NCBI RefSeq assembly: GCF_017352375.1
Contig: NZ_JAFEVR010000013.1
Span: 62,001 to 126,000, forward strand
Source of the DNA: Mycolicibacterium sp. S2-37
GTDB taxonomy: Bacteria > Actinomycetota > Actinomycetes > Mycobacteriales > Mycobacteriaceae
Reading direction: 5' to 3'
Length of the DNA: 64,000 nucleotides
Shown in pieces: positions 1 through 9,358 of the stretch. Every line of letters starts with the position of its first letter. Positions within the stretch are counted from its first letter, which is position 1. The translations under genes were made by a program, and so were the position numbers. The notes beneath the pieces are model-generated. The model searched no databases, was not told the origin of the DNA, and saw nothing but the letters and a program-made list of their open reading frames with translations.

Positions 1-666
1 GTTGACATCGGGCTGCGACCGGAGGGTCGCAACGGTCCGCTGGTGCGCACGCTGGCGTCCTACGAGGCCTACTACACGCAGTGGGCGCAGGCCTGGGAGG
101 TCCAGGCACTGCTGCGGGCCCACCGCGTGGCCGGCGATCTCGATCTGGGGGAGCGATTCCTGCTGATGATCGACAAGACGCGGTATCCGAAGGGCGGGGT
201 ATCGGCCGACGCGGTGCGCGAGATCCGGCGCATCAAGGCCAGGGTGGATGCCGAGCGGTTGCCCCGCGGCGCCGATCCGAACACCCACACCAAACTCGGC
301 CGCGGCGGTCTGGCCGACATCGAGTGGACCGTGCAGCTGATCCAGCTGCGCTACGCCGAGAAGGTGCCTGCGCTGCACACCACGTCGACACTCGAAGCGC
401 TCAACGCGATCGGCGCAGCAGAACTCATCGCCGAGGGCGACGTCGACCTGCTGCGCCAGGCGTGGCTGACCGCGACACGGGCGCGCAACGCGCTGGTGCT
501 GGTGCGCGGAAAGCCCACCGACCAGCTGCCCGGTCCTGGCCGGCAGCTCAACGCGGTCGCGGTGGCCGCGGGCTGGGACAACGACGACGGTGGCGAATTC
601 CTCGACAACTATCTGCGGGTGACCCGGCGGGCGAAGACGGTGGTGCGAAAGGTGTTCGGTGAGTGA
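1..666 (+). CDS. glnE: Glutamine synthetase adenylyltransferase GlnE, C-terminal part (5' end outside window)
   Basis: The frame is open from base 1, so only the last 221 residues are present. GlnE adds and removes AMP on glutamine synthetase in the cytoplasm according to nitrogen status. The segment starts in a nucleotidyltransferase-type motif (DIGLRPEGR, then ASYEAYY) and continues with KLGRGGLADIEWTVQLIQLR, which is typical of the C-terminal half of the family. Its substrate GlnA is encoded 3 kb away on the other strand, and that protein carries the matching tyrosine. The stop TGA overlaps the next gene, which starts with GTG at 659. Recognition is firm; the catalytic halves to the left cannot be judged. 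Confidence 0.95.
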   Translation, partial: VDIGLRPEGRNGPLVRTLASYEAYYTQWAQAWEVQALLRAHRVAGDLDLGERFLLMIDKTRYPKGGVSADAVREIRRIKARVDAERLPRGADPNTHTKLGRGGLADIEWTVQLIQLRYAEKVPALHTTSTLEALNAIGAAELIAEGDVDLLRQAWLTATRARNALVLVRGKPTDQLPGPGRQLNAVAVAAGWDNDDGGEFLDNYLRVTRRAKTVVRKVFGE

Positions 667-1306
667 CTGGAAACGCATGACCGTCCCGTTCCGCGATATG
701 GGCGACGACGAGTACGAGCGGCTGCGCACGATGCACGAACCACTGATCCAGGCGATCCGGGACCTCGTCGACGCGGGTATCCACACCGGCGCGGACGATG
801 GCACGCTGCGCGACGCCCAGGCGACGATCGAAGCCGTCACCGAGACGTTGCGGCGCACCCAGCGCGACCGTTCGGAACCTGTCCGTCACGCCGCCACCGG
901 GCGGCCGCTGGCGTGGGCGAATCCCGCCGTGGGGCTGGGGAATGCGATCGCACCGCCGATGACCATCGACCGGGCCGCGGACGGTCGGTGGGTCAGCGAG
1001 TTCACCCTCGGCGCCGCCTACGAGGGGCCGCCGGGCCTGGTGCACGGCGGCATCTGCGCACTGGTGCTCGACCACATCCTCGGCGAGGCCGCCAGCGACG
1101 GGCTGACCCGGCCGCTGTTCACCGGAACGATCACGGTGCGCTATCTGCGGGGAACCCCGCTCGGGCCGGTCCGCGCCGAGGCGTGGATCGACCACGTCGA
1201 GGGCATCAAGACGTTCGCCCGCGGGGAGGTGCGCGACGCCGACGGCGTGACCGCCGAGGCCGACGGGGTTTTCATCATGCCGGCGTGGGCGCGCGACGCA
1301 GGATGA
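659..1306 (+). CDS. PaaI-type hotdog-fold thioesterase
   Basis: The 215-residue product has a hotdog-fold core in its second half. The segment GPPGLVHGGICALVLDHILG is the usual HGG-containing helix of PaaI/YbgC-like acyl-CoA thioesterases, followed by strands resembling TGTITVRYLRGTPLGPV. The N-terminal 90 residues are charged and helical without a known domain. The GTG start overlaps the end of glnE by 8 bases, so it is probably translated from the glnE transcript. The substrate acyl-CoA cannot be told from sequence. As I recall it, the gene is not beside glnE in M. tuberculosis, so it belongs to a lineage-specific insertion running to about 3659. Confidence 0.8.
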   Translation: MSDWKRMTVPFRDMGDDEYERLRTMHEPLIQAIRDLVDAGIHTGADDGTLRDAQATIEAVTETLRRTQRDRSEPVRHAATGRPLAWANPAVGLGNAIAPPMTIDRAADGRWVSEFTLGAAYEGPPGLVHGGICALVLDHILGEAASDGLTRPLFTGTITVRYLRGTPLGPVRAEAWIDHVEGIKTFARGEVRDADGVTAEADGVFIMPAWARDAG

Positions 1307-1313
1307 GGTGCTG

Positions 1314-2174
1314 ATGAAGTTCTATGTCAGCCTGGCTTTCCTCGACACCAGTGAGGTCGTCGAGATCGCCCGCGCCGCAGATGAACTCGGCTACGACGGT
1401 GTCGGCATCCCCGACCACGTGGTCAACCTCGAGACCCTGGCCACGCCGTATCCGTACACCCGCGACGGTGAACGGCGCTGGCAGCCGTTCACGCACTGGC
1501 CCGATCCGTGGGTGTTGATCGGTGCGCTCGCACAGGTCACCACGCGACTGCGCTTCGTCAACACCGTGTACATCCCGGCCATGCGGGAGCCGTACTCCGC
1601 GGCGAAGAGCATCGGCACCGCCGCATATCTGACCGGAGGTCGCGTCGAACTCGGCATCGGAGTGGGCTGGTGCGAAGAGGAGTTCACTCTGATGGGTCAG
1701 CGGTTCGACCGGCGCGGCAGGCGGACCGACGAGATGATCGAGTTGTTCCGCGCGTTGTGGCAGCCGGGCTGGACCGAGTTCGACGGTGAGTTCTACACCA
1801 CCCCGCGTCTGGAGATGGAGCCGACGCCGCCGCACATTCCCGTCTACGTGGGAGGGTTGTCGGACATCGCGCTGCGCCGCGCCGCCCGCAACGACGGCTG
1901 GATCGGCGATCTGATCTCCACCGACCGCGCGATCGAAAAAGCCACCCGGGTGCGGGAACTACGCGCGGCGGCAGGCCTTCCGCTCGACGACTTCACGATC
2001 CTCACACCGCTGACCGATGCCGTGGTCCGCGCCGACTACGACCGCGCGGAGGCGGCCGGTATCACCCACATCCTGACGATGCCGTGGATGTTCTACAGCG
2101 GGGCCGATGCGAGCGTCGCCGAGAAGATCGACGGGATGAAACGGTTCCGCAAGGACCTTGCACTCGACCGATGA
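1314..2174 (+). CDS. LLM-class (luciferase-like) F420-dependent oxidoreductase
   Basis: A 286-residue TIM-barrel protein of the luciferase-like monooxygenase family. Family signs are the early GYDGVGIPDH, the central RVELGIGVGWCEEEF and HIPVYVGG near residue 180. In mycobacteria such proteins usually bind F420 rather than FMN, which is inference here. I chose ATG 1314 over GTG 1308 because a GAGG sits at a good distance and MKFYVSLAF is a natural first strand. The gene follows the thioesterase by 7 bases and precedes the NTF2-like gene by 9, so the three look like one operon continuing from glnE. The substrate is unknown. Confidence 0.8.
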   Translation: MKFYVSLAFLDTSEVVEIARAADELGYDGVGIPDHVVNLETLATPYPYTRDGERRWQPFTHWPDPWVLIGALAQVTTRLRFVNTVYIPAMREPYSAAKSIGTAAYLTGGRVELGIGVGWCEEEFTLMGQRFDRRGRRTDEMIELFRALWQPGWTEFDGEFYTTPRLEMEPTPPHIPVYVGGLSDIALRRAARNDGWIGDLISTDRAIEKATRVRELRAAAGLPLDDFTILTPLTDAVVRADYDRAEAAGITHILTMPWMFYSGADASVAEKIDGMKRFRKDLALDR

Positions 2175-2183
2175 GAGGTCGCC

Positions 2184-2651
2184 ATGTCACCACGCCCACC
2201 GCTGCCGCCCTTCACCAGGCAGACCGCCGTCGAGAAGGTCCGCCTCGCCGAGGACGCCTGGAACACCCGCGATCCCCAGCGGGTGGCACAGGCCTACACC
2301 GTCGACAGCCGCTGGCGTAACCGCGCCGAATTCGTCACCGGCCGCGAGGAGATCGTCGCGTTCCTGACCCGAAAGTGGGAACGCGAACTGGACTACCGGT
2401 TGGTCAAGGAACTCTGGGCGTTCGACGGAAACCGGATCGCCGTGCGCTTCGCCTACGAGAGCCACGACGCGTCAGGACAGTGGTTCCGCTCCTACGGCAA
2501 CGAGAACTGGGAGTTCGACGAGAACGGTCTGATGCTGGCCCGGCACGCCTCGATCAACGACCTGCCCATCGCCGAATCCGACCGCCGCTACCACTGGTCG
2601 TCGGGACGGCGGCCCAACGACCATCCGTCGCTGAGCGATCTGGGCCTGTAG
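2184..2651 (+). CDS. NTF2-like protein of the DUF1348 family
   Basis: A 155-residue cytoplasmic protein matching the DUF1348/SnoaL-like (NTF2 fold) pattern: AEDAWNTRDPQRVAQAYT at the start, then WRNRAEFVTGREEI, the strand block around residues 70-100 and the ending YHWSSGRRPNDHPSLSDLGL. Members form a cone-shaped barrel that binds small molecules; the activity here is unknown. ATG follows GAGAGGTCGCC, a reasonable ribosome site. It is the last gene of the run that begins in glnE and ends 3 bases before the convergent doxX stop codon, which leaves no room for a terminator. Confidence 0.75.
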   Translation: MSPRPPLPPFTRQTAVEKVRLAEDAWNTRDPQRVAQAYTVDSRWRNRAEFVTGREEIVAFLTRKWERELDYRLVKELWAFDGNRIAVRFAYESHDASGQWFRSYGNENWEFDENGLMLARHASINDLPIAESDRRYHWSSGRRPNDHPSLSDLGL

Positions 2652-2654
2652 CGG

Positions 2655-3194
2655 TCAGTACCGCGGCCGGCGGAACCGGCTGAGCAGACCGCCGCGCCGA
2701 ACCGGCTGTCCGGTGGCGTATCCCGCGGGCGCGGCAGTTCCGGTGACGACCCGGTTGGACCCCACGCCGCCGGCCAGGGTGTGCCCGCGGCGGCGCGCGT
2801 CGACCGACAGCGAACCCGCACCGAGCGCGGCAAGAGCCAGGAATCCGAAGCAGTACAGCAGGGCGGGCTCACCGCCATTGCCGCCCATGCCCTGGTCGTA
2901 CGGCCAGAAGCCGTTGGGCAGGTGCTGCCACAGGTACGCCACCGCCATCTCGCCCGAGGCGATGAATGCTGCGATGCGGGTGAACAATCCGATCAGGATC
3001 AGCAGGCCGGTGACGAGTTCGATGAGTCCGGCCCACCAGCCCGGCCAGGTGCCCACCGGGATGGCCGTGCCCAACGGCCAGCCGAAGACCTTCATCGTGC
3101 CGTGCAGGAAGAAGGCCAGACCGAAAACGATCCGGAAGATGCTCAGGACAGGGGAGGAGTAGCGCGCGAGCCGTGCGTCGAATGTGGTCGCCAT
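2655..3194 (-). CDS. DoxX-family integral membrane protein
   Basis: A 179-residue protein with four hydrophobic segments and the DoxX pattern: RIVFGLAFFLHGTMKVFGW near residue 25, then GLIELVTGLLILIGLFTRIAA and EMAVAYLWQHLPNGFWP. The C-terminal 50 residues are basic and Gly-rich (ending RFRRPRY), probably cytoplasmic. Mycobacterial DoxX proteins are linked to membrane redox and thiol stress, but this one is unassigned. It begins 9 bases after the end of dtd on the same strand, so the two probably share a transcript. Confidence 0.8.
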   Translation of the reverse strand: MATTFDARLARYSSPVLSIFRIVFGLAFFLHGTMKVFGWPLGTAIPVGTWPGWWAGLIELVTGLLILIGLFTRIAAFIASGEMAVAYLWQHLPNGFWPYDQGMGGNGGEPALLYCFGFLALAALGAGSLSVDARRRGHTLAGGVGSNRVVTGTAAPAGYATGQPVRRGGLLSRFRRPRY

Positions 3195-3203
3195 GGACCG
3201 ACT

Positions 3204-3659
3204 TTACGCGCCGGGGCCGCCCGTTTGCGAGAGCTCGAGCAGCACCGTTACCGGACCGTCGTTGACCAGTTCCACTTTCATATCCGCCCCGAAAACCCCC
3301 GTTTGCACATCGGCGCCGAGCCGACGCAGCGCAGCACAGAACGCGCCGACGAGCGGTTCTGCCACGGCGCCGGGCGCAGCAGCGTTCCACGACGGCCTGC
3401 GGCCCTTCTCGGTGTTGGCGTACAGCGTGAACTGGCTGACCACCAGAACGGGGGCGCCCTCGTCATGCGCCGACCGCTCGCCGTCGAGAATCCGCAGGCG
3501 CCAGAGTTTTTCGGCGAGCCGAGCCGCGATGTCCGCGTCGTCGGCATGGGTGACGCCGACGAAGGCCAGCAGACCCTGCCGTTGCGGGGCGATCGCGCCG
3601 ACCACATCGCCGCCGACGGTCACCGAAGCCGACGACACCCGTTGCACGAGGATCCGCAT
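3204..3659 (-). CDS. dtd: D-aminoacyl-tRNA deacylase (Dtd)
   Basis: Dtd removes D-amino acids (and glycine mischarged on tRNA-Ala) from tRNA, recycling the tRNA. The 151-residue length is normal and both active-site signatures are visible: SQFTLY with the following KGRRPSW near residue 80, and the cross-subunit NDGPVT near residue 135. The start MRILVQRVSSASVTV is the usual family beginning. It lies just after the glnA terminator hairpin and before doxX. In M. tuberculosis, as I recall, dtd is elsewhere on the chromosome (Rv1897c), so its position here reflects rearrangement or insertion. Confidence 0.92.
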   Translation of the reverse strand: MRILVQRVSSASVTVGGDVVGAIAPQRQGLLAFVGVTHADDADIAARLAEKLWRLRILDGERSAHDEGAPVLVVSQFTLYANTEKGRRPSWNAAAPGAVAEPLVGAFCAALRRLGADVQTGVFGADMKVELVNDGPVTVLLELSQTGGPGA

Positions 3660-3676
3660 GGGTCCATCAAAGCGAA

Positions 3677-3704
3677 GGGCCGGGTGGATCGCTCCACCCG
3701 GCCC
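3677..3704 (-). terminator. Hairpin terminator after glnA
   Basis: A perfect 12-bp stem (3677-3688 with 3693-3704, GC-rich arms GGGCCGGGTGGA / TCCACCCGGCCC) with a 4-base loop. It lies 34 bases past the glnA stop on the glnA strand and 18 bases before dtd. Read on the minus strand it is followed by TTCGCTTTG, a weak U-rich stretch. It should separate the strong glnA transcript from dtd-doxX. Confidence 0.75.
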
Positions 3705-3737
3705 CCGCTCTTACCGCTGTTCAGACGTCGCCGTGAT

Positions 3738-5174
<1,437 letters not shown>

Positions 5175-5308
5175 TGAGTTGTCTCCTTTACTGGTAACCC
5201 GCGCGTTGACGCTATGGACACGATGTTGCACGGTCGTCAACCGCATGTTGCGCGGACGTTACGGCGGTGGCGACACCGCCGGACGGCATCGGACGACGTG
5301 GGCCCGCC

Positions 5309-5314
5309 TATCCT
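5309..5314 (+). promoter_or_regulatory. Leaderless -10 element of the RDD gene
   Basis: TATCCT ends 6 bases before ATG 5321. Transcription starting at the usual 6-8 base distance would begin on the start codon, so a leaderless mRNA is expected. Confidence 0.55.
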
Positions 5315-5320
5315 GACAGT

Positions 5321-5803
5321 ATGGCCCGCGCGATCGGGTCCTGGCTGTCCGGTCCCGAATCGAATCGAGGACCCGGCGGCCCGGGCCAACCACCGAACGA
5401 ATATCCGGGTCAGCGGCTCGGCCTGCCACCGGAGGGGCCGGGGTCGATCGCCCGGTTCGGCCGGCGGGTGGCCGCCATGCTCGTCGACTGGTTCATCGCC
5501 TACGGCCTCGCTGCGCTCGCGATGGCGTTCGGCTGGATCTCGATCTCGGCGATGTCGACGGCGATCCTGCTGATCTGGTTCGTCATCGGCGTCGTGTCGG
5601 TGCGGCTGTTCGCCTTCACGCCCGGCCAGTTCGCGCTCGGGCTCACCGTGGCGTCGATGGACGAACGCATACACGTCGGATTGGGTCGTGCCGCCGGCCG
5701 CGGACTGCTGATCGCCCTGGTCATCCCCGCGCTGTTCACCGACTCCGATCTGCGCAGCCTCCATGACCTGGCGACCAAGACCGCGGTGATCCGGCGCACC
5801 TGA
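5321..5803 (+). CDS. RDD-family membrane protein
   Basis: A 160-residue inner-membrane protein. After about 50 Gly/Pro-rich residues comes the RDD core: RFGRRVAAMLVDWFIAYGLA (the Arg-Asp pair), a second segment AILLIWFVIGVVSVRLF, and GLGRAAGRGLLIALVIPALF. The ending SLHDLATKTAVIRR is typical. The function is unknown; some RDD proteins act as transporters. ATG 5321 is preferred over upstream candidates because a TATCCT -10 element sits 6 bases before it. The gene diverges from glnA and ends 6 bases before the convergent amidohydrolase. It corresponds to the small RDD gene beside glnA1 in M. tuberculosis. Confidence 0.82.
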   Translation: MARAIGSWLSGPESNRGPGGPGQPPNEYPGQRLGLPPEGPGSIARFGRRVAAMLVDWFIAYGLAALAMAFGWISISAMSTAILLIWFVIGVVSVRLFAFTPGQFALGLTVASMDERIHVGLGRAAGRGLLIALVIPALFTDSDLRSLHDLATKTAVIRRT

Positions 5804-5809
5804 CCGGCG

Positions 5810-7630
5810 TCAGGACTCGTGGCGGATCTGGCCGTTCATCATGGTCAGCGAGATGTTGGCCGCGTGGATATCGTGCGGGTCGATCTCGAAGATGTCGCGG
5901 TCGAGGACGATCATGTCCGCCAGCTTGCCCACCTCCAGTGAGCCGACCTTGTCGTCGAGCCGGATCTGATACGCCGCGCCCAGGGTGTTCGCGTGCACCG
6001 CCTCGGCCACCGACAACCGCTCGTCTGCGGGGACCAGCACCGGCGCGTCGGCCTGGCCCACCAGCTGACGCGTCACCCCGATCTGGATCGACTCGAGCGG
6101 TTTGTACGTGGAGAAGTACCCGGCCGCCGGCCAGTCGGCGCCCAGCGAGATGCGCCCACCGGACTTGAGCACCGCCTGCGGCCGGTAGAGCAGATCCTTA
6201 CGCGGCGCGCCGTAGCGTGCGCCCATGTTCTCGATGGTGTCCGGATCGGCCGACATCCAGTTCGCCGAGAACTGTGCGGTCACACCGAGTTCGGCGAACC
6301 GCGGTGCGTCGCTGTCCTCGACGTAGACCAGGTGCGCGACGGTGTGGCGCCGGTCGCGCGGGGGATTGGCCGCGATCGCCCGTTCGACCGCATCGAGCCC
6401 GACCCGTGCGGTGCGTTCACCGCAGGCGTGGATGTGCACGTCATAGCCCGCGGCGTCCACGTCGCCGACGAGGCGATGCCACTGCTCCTCGGTGAACGGC
6501 GAGGCCCCGGTCGATTCGGGTTTGTCGGCGTAGGGCTCGATGAGCCAGGCGGTGTAACCGCCCTGAGTGCCGTCGCCGATGATCTTGACGACGTCGACGG
6601 ACACCAGTTCGCTGGAGATCTCGGCGCGGACCGCTTCGAACCGCTCCACCGTGCCCTCGACCGGCGTGGTGCGCACCGAATAGGAGCCGACGACGCGGAA
6701 CGGCAGCAGTCCGCGCCGTTCCACGTCGGTGTAGAGACGCAGGATCGCCGCCTGGTCGTCGCCGATCGGGGGAACACCGGCGTCGAAGAGCGCCGTGATG
6801 CCGGCCGCCGAGGCCTTGGGCAGCCACTCCTCGGTGAGCCGGCCGATCGTCTCCGGCGAGATGGGCTCGACGGCGTCGACCAGGCCGAGCACCGCGTTGA
6901 CCTCGAGTACGTAGCCGGTGGGTTCACCGTTCTCGTCGCGCGCGTAATAGCTGAATCCCGGAATCGGATCCGGGGTGTCGCGGTTCACCCCGGCCATCTC
7001 GAGCGCCTTGCTGTTGGCCCACAGGCTGTGCCCGTCGATGGCGAAGAAGAACGCGGGCCGGTCGGGCAGGATGCGGTCGAGGTCGCCGCGCGTGGGTCCT
7101 TCGGGGCCGAACATGTCCACCCGCCAGCCGAACCCGCGGATCGGGCCGGTGGGGTGGGCCTTGGCATAGGTGTCGATGGCGGCCAGTGCATCGGCGCCGG
7201 TGGGCACCTGCAGATCGACACCGGAAGTGAGGAACGCCCCGAGGAACGGATGGGTGTGCCCTTCGACGAACCCCGGCATGAGCAGCTTGCCGCCGAGATC
7301 GATCACCCGGGTGGCGGGTCCGGCGAGCGCCATCGCGCCTGGGTCGTCGCCGACGTAGGCGATGCTGTCACCCGTGACCGCCACCGCCTGCGCCCACGGG
7401 TCGGCCGCACCGGTGTAGACCCTGCCGTTGCGGAACACGAAATCCGCTCGGTCATCGCCGGCGGCGCCGTCGCCCGCACCGTCATGGGGCGCCGGATCCG
7501 GCCCCGACGAACAGGCGCTTGCGGTGGTCGCCGCGACCACGACGATCGCCGCGGCGCGCAACGCCGAACGTCGTGAGGTCTTCAGTCCGAACTTCGCGAA
7601 ATGCGGTGCCCACTCGCAGGCAGTGCACAT
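5810..7630 (-). CDS. Exported YtcJ-type amidohydrolase, predicted Tat lipoprotein
   Basis: The 606-residue product has an N-terminal twin-arginine signal (TSRRSALRAAAIVVV) ending in a lipobox-like ASAC, so it is predicted to be exported folded and lipid-anchored. Before the signal stands MCTACEW with a CxxC. The body is an amidohydrolase family 3 (YtcJ-like) enzyme: FRNGRVYTG, metal ligands in GFVEGHTHPF, HIHACGERT, HTVAHLVYV and SLGADWP, and the terminal VGSLEVGKLADMIVLD. These enzymes hydrolyse C-N bonds of small cyclic or amide compounds; the substrate is unknown. The start at ATG 7630 sits 13 bases past the end of the DUF4191 gene, so the two may be cotranscribed. I do not recall it at this place in M. 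tuberculosis. Confidence 0.82.
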   Translation of the reverse strand: MCTACEWAPHFAKFGLKTSRRSALRAAAIVVVAATTASACSSGPDPAPHDGAGDGAAGDDRADFVFRNGRVYTGAADPWAQAVAVTGDSIAYVGDDPGAMALAGPATRVIDLGGKLLMPGFVEGHTHPFLGAFLTSGVDLQVPTGADALAAIDTYAKAHPTGPIRGFGWRVDMFGPEGPTRGDLDRILPDRPAFFFAIDGHSLWANSKALEMAGVNRDTPDPIPGFSYYARDENGEPTGYVLEVNAVLGLVDAVEPISPETIGRLTEEWLPKASAAGITALFDAGVPPIGDDQAAILRLYTDVERRGLLPFRVVGSYSVRTTPVEGTVERFEAVRAEISSELVSVDVVKIIGDGTQGGYTAWLIEPYADKPESTGASPFTEEQWHRLVGDVDAAGYDVHIHACGERTARVGLDAVERAIAANPPRDRRHTVAHLVYVEDSDAPRFAELGVTAQFSANWMSADPDTIENMGARYGAPRKDLLYRPQAVLKSGGRISLGADWPAAGYFSTYKPLESIQIGVTRQLVGQADAPVLVPADERLSVAEAVHANTLGAAYQIRLDDKVGSLEVGKLADMIVLDRDIFEIDPHDIHAANISLTMMNGQIRHES

Positions 7631-7643
7631 CGGTGCGCGGCGT

Positions 7644-8405
7644 TCAGCGCCGGCGCACGGTGCGCTGAACCCCGCGCATCTTGGCCTGCGCGGGAAGCGG
7701 CCCCTTGGGCATGGCCGCCGGACCGACCTTGGTGCCGAGCGCGACGAGCCGCGACTCCAGCGCATCCATCTGCTTGACGGTGATGTTGGCCGGCAGCTTG
7801 TTCAGGTGGCGCTCGAGCTTCGACAGCGGCACCTCACCCTCGTCGTTGCCCACGACGACGTCATAGATCGGGGTATCGCCGATCAGCCTGGCAGTGCGCT
7901 TCTTCTCTTGCGCGAGAAGCGGTTTCACCCGGGCCGGCGAGCCCTCGCCGACGAAGATCACGCCGGGGCGGCCGATCACCCGGTGTACGGCGTCGAAATG
8001 TCCGGTGGCGGCGACGCCGGGGGTCACCCGCCAGCGGCCGCGCATGTTCTCCAGCGCCCAGGCGGCGGCGCCGGTCTGACCTTCGGCCTTGCGGTACACC
8101 GACTTCTGCGCCCGCCTGCCGAACACGATGAACGCGACCAGCAGGCCGAGGATCACCCCGAGCGGGATGAGGGTGTACATGGTGATCCCACCGACCAGCA
8201 CGCCGACCGCGACCGAGATGCCCACGATCAGCACGAACGCGCCGATCATGTACGGCAGCAGCCGCTTGTCCTCTTTGCGCTGGATCTGGAACGCCTGCCA
8301 CAGCTGGCTGCGCCGCTGCTTGGAGGCCGCCTTGCGGGCGGCCTTCGCCTCGGCCTTGGCGGCTTTGCTCGCCTTGGTTCCGGCGGGGGTCCGGGATTTC
8401 GCCAT
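7644..8405 (-). CDS. DUF4191 membrane protein
   Basis: A 253-residue protein with a very basic Lys/Ala-rich N-terminus (residues 1-35), two adjacent membrane segments (LLPYMIGAFVLIVGISVAVG and the next around YTLIPLGVILGLLVAFIVFG) and a long cytoplasmic C-terminal part starting with RRAQKSVYRKAEGQTGAAAW. This matches the actinobacterial DUF4191 family (Rv2219 in M. tuberculosis); no activity is established. A TATCCT element at 8413-8418 ends 7 bases before ATG 8405, suggesting a leaderless mRNA started inside the end of lipA. It lies directly downstream of lipA on the same strand. Confidence 0.85.
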   Translation of the reverse strand: MAKSRTPAGTKASKAAKAEAKAARKAASKQRRSQLWQAFQIQRKEDKRLLPYMIGAFVLIVGISVAVGVLVGGITMYTLIPLGVILGLLVAFIVFGRRAQKSVYRKAEGQTGAAAWALENMRGRWRVTPGVAATGHFDAVHRVIGRPGVIFVGEGSPARVKPLLAQEKKRTARLIGDTPIYDVVVGNDEGEVPLSKLERHLNKLPANITVKQMDALESRLVALGTKVGPAAMPKGPLPAQAKMRGVQRTVRRR

Positions 8406-8410
8406 AGTGC

Positions 8411-9358
8411 TCAGGATACGGGTGGGGTGGCCGCCGGTTTCAGCCGCGCGGCCTGCGCGTACAGCCGTCCGGCGCGATACGACGAGCGCACCAGCGGTCC
8501 GGCCAGCACCCCGGCGAATCCGAGCCCCTCGGCGAACTCGGCGAACTCGACGAACTCCTCGGGCCGCACCCAGCGCTCGACGGGATGGTGGCGTGGCGAC
8601 GGGCGCAGATACTGCGTGATGGTGATGATGTCGCAGCCCGCGTCGTGCAGGTCGACCAGCGCTGTGCGCACCTCATCCGGGGTCTCGCCCATGCCGAGGA
8701 TCAGATTGGATTTGGTCACCAGCCCGTCGTCACGGGCGGCGGTCAGCACGTCGAGGCTGCGCTGATAGCGGAAGGCGGGCCGGATCCGCTTGAAGATGCG
8801 CGGCACGGTCTCGACATTGTGCGCCAACACCTCCGGCCGGGATGCGAACACCGTCTCGAGCTGAGCGCGATCGCCGTTGAAGTCCGGGATCAGCAGTTCG
8901 ACGCCGGTGTTCGGGTTGAGGCGCTTGATCTCGCGCACCGTCTCGGCGTAGAGCCAGGCGCCACCGTCGGGCAGATCGTCGCGCGCGACTCCGGTGACCG
9001 TCGAATACCGCAGCCCCATCGCCTGCACGCTCTCGGCGACCCGGCGCGGTTCGTCACGATCGAGTTCGGTCGGCTTGCCGGTGTCGATCTGGCAGAAGTC
9101 ACATCGCCGGGTGCACTGTTCGCCGCCGATGAGGAACGTGGCCTCGCGGTCCTCCCAGCATTCGAAGATGTTGGGGCAGCCCGCTTCCTCGCACACGGTG
9201 TGCAGGCCTTCGCGCTTGACCAGCGATTTGAGCTCTTTGTACTCCGGACCCATCTTGGCCCGGGTCTTGATCCACGGGGGCTTGCGCTCGATGGGCGTCT
9301 GGGCGTTGCGAACCTCCAGACGCAGGAGTTTTCTATCCTCCGGCGGCGTGACTGTCAC
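8411..9358 (-). CDS. lipA: Lipoyl synthase
   Basis: LipA is a radical-SAM enzyme that inserts two sulfurs into protein-bound octanoyl groups to make lipoyl cofactor. The 315-residue product shows both cluster motifs: CEEAGCPNIFEC (CX4CX5C, auxiliary cluster) and CTRRCDFC (CX3CX2C, radical-SAM cluster), and ends with the GPLVRSSYRAG block. GTG 9358 overlaps the end of lipB by 4 bases (GTGA), so translation is probably coupled. The product acts on octanoylated domains made by LipB, including the two lipoyl domains of DlaT encoded 1.6 kb upstream on the same strand. Confidence 0.97.
   Translation of the reverse strand: MTVTPPEDRKLLRLEVRNAQTPIERKPPWIKTRAKMGPEYKELKSLVKREGLHTVCEEAGCPNIFECWEDREATFLIGGEQCTRRCDFCQIDTGKPTELDRDEPRRVAESVQAMGLRYSTVTGVARDDLPDGGAWLYAETVREIKRLNPNTGVELLIPDFNGDRAQLETVFASRPEVLAHNVETVPRIFKRIRPAFRYQRSLDVLTAARDDGLVTKSNLILGMGETPDEVRTALVDLHDAGCDIITITQYLRPSPRHHPVERWVRPEEFVEFAEFAEGLGFAGVLAGPLVRSSYRAGRLYAQAARLKPAATPPVS

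Noticed and set aside
7631..7765. N-terminal extension of the amidohydrolase
   Set aside because: The added residues are Arg/Pro-rich and antisense-like and overlap the DUF4191 gene; the Tat signal fits a start at 7630.
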